Shown here: in pieces, positions 5,818-9,035 of the stretch | Layout of the letters: each line of letters starts with the position of its first letter | Numbering within the stretch: the stretch's first letter is position 1 | Assembly (NCBI GenBank): GCA_964458545.1 | Contig: CAYWJF010000064.1 | Span: 1 to 9,035, forward strand | Reading direction: 5' to 3' | DNA length: 9,035 nt | From: JAYFNU01 sp964458545 | GTDB taxonomy: Bacteria; Bacillota; Clostridia; Oscillospirales; Ruminococcaceae | The notes under the pieces: generated by a model | Databases searched by the model: none | What the model saw: the letters and a program-made list of their open reading frames with translations, nothing else | Told to the model about the DNA's origin: nothing | Made by a program: the position numbers and the translations under genes

Positions 5818-6858
5818 TTAAGCTTTTTGGTTTTCCTCTGGCACGCTTTCTTGTTTTACCATAACGCCCTTTATGCGGCGCTCGTCGCTGGAAAGGGAGG
5901 TGAGTATAAGTCCGTCAAATTCCGCGCTCGCCCTCTCGTCAGGCTCGGGTATCCGTGTTAGCAGCTCGCAAAGAAGCCCGCCTATCGTGTCGCACTCGAC
6001 CTCTTCGGGTACCTCTTTTCCAAACCGCTCGAAAACGTCCTCTATCTCCGCGTAGCCGTCGCAGATAAGGCTGCCGTCGCTCGCTTGCGAGATTAGCGTT
6101 TGCTCCTCCTCGTCGTACTCGTCCTCTATATCGCCTACGATACATTCGAGGATATCCTCCATTGAGACAATGCCAGAGGTTCCGCCGTACTCGTCAACGA
6201 CCACGGCGACCTGTATCTTCTTTTGCTTAAACTCAACGAGCAGCTCCTTAGCCTTGCGGGTTTCCGGGATAAAAATAGTGCTTCGAAGGTGGTCGCGAAG
6301 CTTAACGCTCGCGGTATTTTTGCCGACGTAGGTAAGAAAATCCTTAACGTAGGCAATACCTATAATATGGTCGAGACTGCCCTCATAAACGGGTATTCTC
6401 GAATAACCGAATTTTACGGAAATGTCAATAATATCGTCAATTGTCGCGTCGGAGGCTACCGCCTCTATTTCGGTGCGGTGGGTCATAATGTCCGCGGCTT
6501 CCACATCAACGAAGTCGAAGATGTTGCCTATCATCTCCTTTTGGTCCTCGTCGATAACGTCAAGCTCCTCAACGGTGTCCACAAGCTCCAGCACGTCCTC
6601 CTCGGTAACTCCGCCTATCTCCTCGCTCATTCCGCGCGCGACGATAATCCTTCGCGCAAGCGAGGTAACGATATAGGCGAGTGGATTAAAGAGCGTAACG
6701 AGCCTTAACAAAAAATTCTGTTTTGTGTCGTACGCGTCGCTGTGTGCGATGCCCCACGAAAGAGGAAGAAAGACAAAAACTGTCGAGGTTATTAGCGCGA
6801 AGATTATGAAGATAAAAACCTCAAGTACCTGATAGGAGGCGCTAATTGTAATAGTATT
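5818..6858 (-). CDS. DUF21/CBS/CorC_HlyC-family protein, C-terminal part
   Basis: C-terminal part of a membrane protein of the HlyC/CorC (CNNM-like, often called hemolysin) family, which is implicated in divalent cation transport. The segment is 346 codons, open up to a TGA at 6859-6861 beside the assembly gap. It carries a hydrophobic helix (FIFIIFALITSTVFVFLPL) ending the DUF21 region, a linker (VTEEDVLELVDTVEE), a CBS pair from about residue 122 (ADIMTHRTEIEAV; YSRIPVYEGSLDHIIGIAYVKDFL) to about 245 (VVDEYGGTSGIVSMEDILECIVGDI), and the CorC_HlyC domain (about 256-337, with DTIGGLLCELLTRIPEPDE). The CBS pair probably senses adenine nucleotides, as in the family. It belongs to the same gene as 6875-7147, but the two halves are in different frames across the gap. 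I read this as an assembly fault rather than a real pseudogene. It is convergent with rubrerythrin. Confidence 0.88.
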   Translation of the reverse strand, partial: NTITISASYQVLEVFIFIIFALITSTVFVFLPLSWGIAHSDAYDTKQNFLLRLVTLFNPLAYIVTSLARRIIVARGMSEEIGGVTEEDVLELVDTVEELDVIDEDQKEMIGNIFDFVDVEAADIMTHRTEIEAVASDATIDDIIDISVKFGYSRIPVYEGSLDHIIGIAYVKDFLTYVGKNTASVKLRDHLRSTIFIPETRKAKELLVEFKQKKIQVAVVVDEYGGTSGIVSMEDILECIVGDIEDEYDEEEQTLISQASDGSLICDGYAEIEDVFERFGKEVPEEVECDTIGGLLCELLTRIPEPDERASAEFDGLILTSLSSDERRIKGVMVKQESVPEENQKA

Positions 6859-6864
6859 TCAATG

Positions 6865-6874
6865 NNNNNNNNNN
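6865..6874. other. Assembly gap (10 Ns)
   Basis: Ten Ns inside the DUF21/CBS gene. The N-terminal frame reads into the gap on codons ending at 6875; the C-terminal frame is shifted relative to it and meets a stop at 6859-6861. The true gap length is therefore unknown, and the AT-rich bases bordering it on the left (about 6842-6864) may be unreliable contig ends. Confidence 0.97.
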
Positions 6875-7147
6875 GAAGGGATAGTACGAAGAAAGCGGAT
6901 TAGTAACAGCTCTCATAATAAAAACGGAGAGCTGAGAGGAAAGCCGCGCAATATAAACTACCGCAAGCACCGCGAAGACAAGCGACCAAAGTATCGCCGA
7001 AACAGCGCGTATCGAAAGACCTACGCCACTTTTTTGTATCTCTTTAGTTGTGCTTGCTTCAAGCACAACGCCCAGCGTGACGCAGCTGAAAAACAAAGCC
7101 ACAAGGCTCAGTAAAAGCTGGATTATGGGCCAACTGTCGGGGTCCAT
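6875..7147 (-). CDS. DUF21/CBS/CorC_HlyC-family protein, N-terminal part
   Basis: The first 91 codons of the gene continued at 5818-6858, broken by the assembly gap. It begins MDPDSWPIIQLLLSLVALFFSC, like the DUF21 first helix that follows an MDPD-type start in many family members, and has a second hydrophobic helix (AILWSLVFAVLAVVYIARL). The start is supported by AAAGGAG on the minus strand (plus 7155-7161), seven bases before the ATG, and by a promoter further upstream. The usual motif of small residues after the first helix (SGxETA) is not clearly present (SCVTLGVVLEAST), so this is a divergent member. It reads into the Ns as SSYYPF; the other half resumes near TISASYQVLEVF, so only a little sequence may be missing. 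Confidence 0.75.
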
Positions 7148-7187
7148 CTGTTTGCTCCTTTCAAGGTAAGGGGATTATTTTGAGTAC

Positions 7188-7217
7188 AGTATAATCTAAA
7201 AAAACGTGTTTGTCCAA
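7188..7217 (-). promoter_or_regulatory. Probable promoter of the DUF21/CBS gene
   Basis: On the minus strand: -35 TTGGAC (plus 7212-7217), 18-bp spacer, -10 TATACT (plus 7188-7193). The start codon is about 40 bp downstream, with the AAAGGAG site between. The plus strand also reads TATAAT at 7190-7195, but with no matching -35. Confidence 0.55.
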
Positions 7218-7229
7218 TAGTGACACAAT
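7216..7229 (+). repeat. 14-mer AATAGTGACACAAT, copy 2
   Basis: Identical to 5146-5159. This copy overlaps the outer edge of the DUF21/CBS -35 box and lies about 150 bp upstream of the nifJ promoter. It is directly followed by, and partly overlaps, the AATAAT inverted repeat at 7227-7241. Confidence 0.35.
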
Positions 7230-7241
7230 AATGTGATTATT
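7227..7241. repeat. Operator-like inverted repeat AATAAT-GTG-ATTATT
   Basis: Perfect 6-bp arms with a 3-bp centre, just upstream of the DUF21/CBS -35 box. It resembles the AT-rich dyads bound by Fur/PerR-type regulators, but the spacing (6-3-6) does not fit their 7-1-7 consensus, so no regulator is assigned. Confidence 0.35.
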
Positions 7242-7250
7242 TTCGTGTAA

Positions 7251-7273
7251 AAGAGCAACAGCGCGCTGCTCTT
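7251..7273. repeat. Hairpin AAGAGCA / TGCTCTT
   Basis: Seven-base perfect arms (7251-7257 and 7267-7273) around a 9-nt GC-rich centre that includes most of the palindrome CAGCGCGCTG (7259-7268). There is no T-tract on the plus strand; on the minus strand TCTTTT follows. It may be part of a structured RNA or a protein site. Confidence 0.4.
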
Positions 7274-7332
7274 AACACCTTCGGTATTTCTCAGAATAAG
7301 AAGCGACAGCGCTCAAGAAGCTTTTGCCAAAC

Positions 7333-7353
7333 GCCGAAAAATCGGTCTTTTTT
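7333..7353 (+). terminator. Weak terminator-like hairpin with six Ts
   Basis: Short stem GCCGA / TCGGT (one G-T pair), A-rich loop, then C and TTTTTT (7348-7353). It lies upstream of the nifJ promoter, so it cannot end nifJ-promoter transcripts; it could end a short plus-strand RNA from the preceding 150 bp. The stem is short, so this is weak. Confidence 0.3.
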
Positions 7354-7376
7354 CTATAGAAATGAATTCTTTTGCC

Positions 7377-7405
7377 TTTACAATACACTATAAAAGTGAT
7401 AAAAT
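7377..7405 (+). promoter_or_regulatory. Sigma-A type promoter for nifJ
   Basis: -35 TTTACA (7377-7382), 17-bp spacer, -10 TAAAAT (7400-7405). Start of transcription near 7412 gives a leader of about 40 nt ending in the consensus AGGAGG (7443-7448). Confidence 0.7.
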
Positions 7406-7453
7406 CTAAAATTGGCTAAATAATTCAAAAGAATTAAAATATAGGAGGACACT

Positions 7454-9035
7454 ATGGCACGTAAAATGCTCACGATGGACGGCAACAACGCCGCCGCCCA
7501 TGTATCCTACGCCTACACCGACGTAGCGGCTATCTATCCGATAACCCCGTCTTCGGTTATGGCTGAGGTTGTCGACGAAAGGTCGGCTAAAGGACAGAAA
7601 AACATCTTCGGACACGAGGTAAAGGTCGTTGAAATGCAGTCCGAGGCGGGCGCTGCCGGCGCGGTTCACGGCTCTCTTGCCGCGGGCGCTCTCACCACCA
7701 CCTTCACCGCTTCACAGGGACTTCTCCTGATGATTCCGAATATGTACAAGATAGCGGGCGAGCTTCTCCCCTGCGTAATCGACGTTTCCGCCCGTGCGAT
7801 AGCGAGCCACGCGCTCTCCATCTTCGGTGACCACTCCGATGTTATGGCTTGTCGTCAGACCGGTTTTGCTATGCTCGCTGAGAGCAGCGTGCAGGAGGTT
7901 ATGGACCTTACGCCCGTAGCTCACTGCTCCGCCATTAAGGGCAGAGTTCCGTTTATTAACTTCTTCGATGGCTTCCGTACCTCACACGAGATTCAGAAGA
8001 TTGAAGTTTGGGACTATAAGGACCTCGACGAGATGGTTGATAAGAAGGCTATCGAGGAGTTCCGCAATAACGCGCTTAACCCCGAGCACCCCGTAATGCG
8101 CGGCTCCGCCCAGAACCCCGATATCTTCTTCCAAGCGCGCGAGGCGTGCAACGGCTTCTACAACGAGCTTCCCGCCGTCGTAGAAAACTATATGAACGAA
8201 GTTAACAAGAGAATAGGCACAGACTACGCTCTCTTCAATTACTACGGCGCGGCTGACGCTGAGACCGTAATAATCGCTATGGGCTCGGTTTGCGACACTA
8301 TCGACGAAACAATAGATTACCTCAACGCCGCGGGCTCAAAGGTCGGTCTTGTAAAGGTTCGCCTTTACCGTCCGTTCTCCGCGAAGCACCTTGTCGCGGC
8401 TCTTCCCAAGACGGTTAAGAACATTGCGGTTCTCGACCGCACGAAGGAGCCCGGAGCTCTTGGCGAGCCGCTCTACCTCGACGTTGTCGGCGCTCTTCGC
8501 GGAACGCAGTTCGACAGCGCGAACATCACAAGCGGACGCTACGGTCTCGGCAGTAAGGACACCACCCCCGCCCAGATTATCGCCGTATACAAGAACGCGG
8601 CGGCGAAGGACGGCAAGCAGTTCTTCACGATAGGCATTAACGACGACGTAACAAAGCTTTCGCTCGAAATCGGCGAAAACCCCGACACTACGCCTGTGGG
8701 AACAACCTGCTGCAAGTTCTGGGGTCTTGGCTCTGACGGTACCGTCGGCGCGAACAAGAACTCCATTAAGATTATCGGCGACCACACCGATATGTACGCG
8801 CAGGCATACTTCTCCTACGACTCGAAGAAATCGGGCGGTATCACCGTTTCTCACCTTCGTTTCGGAAAGTCGCCTATCCGTTCAACCTATCTAATCAACA
8901 AGGCTGACTTCGTTGCCTGCCATAACCCCGCCTATATCGGTAAGTATGACATGGTCGAGGACATTAAGCCGAACGGCATCTTCCTTCTTAACTGCCAGTG
9001 GGACCTCGCGGAGCTTTCCGAGAAGCTTCCCGCAA
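7454..9035 (+). CDS. nifJ: Pyruvate:ferredoxin (flavodoxin) oxidoreductase, 3'-truncated
   Basis: Homodimeric cytoplasmic enzyme that oxidises pyruvate with CoA to acetyl-CoA and CO2, reducing ferredoxin; central to anaerobic energy metabolism. The frame is open to the window end: 527 codons of the roughly 1,170-1,190 expected. Domain I has YPITPSS with Thr31, Glu64 (MQSEAGAAGAVHG) and Arg114 (DVSARAIASHALSIFGDHSDVMACRQTGFAML), the same numbering as the TPP- and pyruvate-contacting residues in Desulfovibrio africanus. Domain II begins near GTDYALFNYYGAADAETVIIAMGS and includes VLDRTKEPGALGEPLYLDV. Domain III begins near FFTIGINDDVTKLSL and contains the gamma-domain motif FWGLGSDGTVGANKNSIKIIG. 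The two-cluster ferredoxin domain and the C-terminal TPP domain lie beyond the window. AGGAGG five bases before the ATG is a strong ribosome binding site. Codons end in C more often, and ATA is rarer, than in the rnf-like genes, as expected of a highly expressed gene. Confidence 0.97.
   Translation, partial: MARKMLTMDGNNAAAHVSYAYTDVAAIYPITPSSVMAEVVDERSAKGQKNIFGHEVKVVEMQSEAGAAGAVHGSLAAGALTTTFTASQGLLLMIPNMYKIAGELLPCVIDVSARAIASHALSIFGDHSDVMACRQTGFAMLAESSVQEVMDLTPVAHCSAIKGRVPFINFFDGFRTSHEIQKIEVWDYKDLDEMVDKKAIEEFRNNALNPEHPVMRGSAQNPDIFFQAREACNGFYNELPAVVENYMNEVNKRIGTDYALFNYYGAADAETVIIAMGSVCDTIDETIDYLNAAGSKVGLVKVRLYRPFSAKHLVAALPKTVKNIAVLDRTKEPGALGEPLYLDVVGALRGTQFDSANITSGRYGLGSKDTTPAQIIAVYKNAAAKDGKQFFTIGINDDVTKLSLEIGENPDTTPVGTTCCKFWGLGSDGTVGANKNSIKIIGDHTDMYAQAYFSYDSKKSGGITVSHLRFGKSPIRSTYLINKADFVACHNPAYIGKYDMVEDIKPNGIFLLNCQWDLAELSEKLPA

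Larger units (their letters stand above)
7148..7453. other. Divergent intergenic region with promoters and inverted repeats
   Basis: AT-rich 306-bp region between the minus-strand DUF21/CBS gene and nifJ, with no supported ORF. It holds the minus-strand promoter (7188-7217), the second 14-mer (7216-7229), the AATAAT inverted repeat (7227-7241), a 7-bp hairpin (7251-7273), a small T-tailed hairpin (7333-7353) and the nifJ promoter (7377-7405). About 100 bases between the two promoters are not explained by known signals. Confidence 0.7.

Noticed and set aside
6223..6708. 161-codon plus-strand reading frame opposite the DUF21/CBS gene
   Set aside because: It has no recognisable domain and no ribosome binding site and mirrors the well-supported CBS-coding strand, so it is a shadow frame.
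5818..7147. True pseudogene call for the DUF21/CBS gene
   Set aside because: The only lesion coincides with the run of Ns, both flanks are intact, and promoter, ribosome binding site and all domains are in order.
7190..7195. Plus-strand TATAAT as a second nifJ promoter
   Set aside because: No acceptable -35 box lies 16-18 bp upstream, and the same bases are explained by the minus-strand -10 (TATACT).
7227..7241. PerR or Fur box
   Set aside because: AATAAT-GTG-ATTATT is a perfect dyad, but its 6-3-6 spacing does not match the 7-1-7 layout, so it is listed only as an unassigned inverted repeat.
8336..8854. 172-codon minus-strand reading frame inside nifJ
   Set aside because: The opposite strand is an unmistakable nifJ domain II/III; the antisense frame follows from its codon bias.
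1..9035. tRNA, rRNA, CRISPR array, insertion sequence or phage genes
   Set aside because: No repeated spacer pattern, transposase, integrase or phage protein, and no recognisable tRNA/rRNA sequence was seen on either strand.

Overview
The window looks like a chromosomal fragment of a strictly anaerobic Gram-positive bacterium, most likely a Clostridia/Oscillospirales-type gut or rumen organism. This is inferred from the pyruvate:ferredoxin oxidoreductase, the rubrerythrin, strong AGGAGG-type ribosome binding sites, consensus sigma-A promoters and Rnf-type genes. A run of ten Ns marks it as a draft or metagenome scaffold. There is no sign of phage, insertion sequences, CRISPR or tRNA/rRNA genes.

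Layout. (1) 1-1185: 3' part of a membrane sensor histidine kinase, open at the left edge and followed by a hairpin. (2) 1225-4183: a near-consensus promoter drives a tightly packed operon of rpe (ribulose-phosphate 3-epimerase) and three membrane proteins homologous to RnfD, RnfE and RnfA. These four genes are 2 bp apart or overlap. A DMT/EamA transporter (4233-5150) follows after 49 bp and may be co-transcribed. (3) 5165-5797: rubrerythrin as a self-contained unit with its own promoter and a strong terminator. (4) 5818-7147, minus strand: a DUF21/CBS/CorC_HlyC membrane protein convergent with rubrerythrin, cut by the assembly gap so that its two halves are out of frame. (5) 7148-7453: a divergent, AT-rich intergenic region with promoters for both neighbours and several small inverted repeats. 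(6) 7454-9035: the first 527 codons of nifJ (pyruvate:ferredoxin oxidoreductase), running off the right edge.

The most interesting part is the rnfD-E-A cassette. A normal Rnf complex has RnfC, RnfG and RnfB as well; none is in or beside this cluster. The residues that make RnfD/E/A redox proteins are also mostly gone. The RnfE-like protein has no cysteine at all, the RnfA-like protein keeps only one of its two cluster cysteine positions, and the RnfD-like protein reads SGAAT without the upstream Asp where the family has D-x-x-[ST]-G-A-T for covalent FMN. The membrane fold appears to be kept while its known electron path is not. This suggests a divergent Rnf-derived membrane complex with a different job, or with other redox centres. 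Whether the genome also has a complete rnf operon cannot be seen here.

Functionally, nifJ and rubrerythrin fit anaerobic ferredoxin-linked metabolism and peroxide defence. rpe belongs to the pentose phosphate pathway; its link with the Rnf-like genes is positional only.
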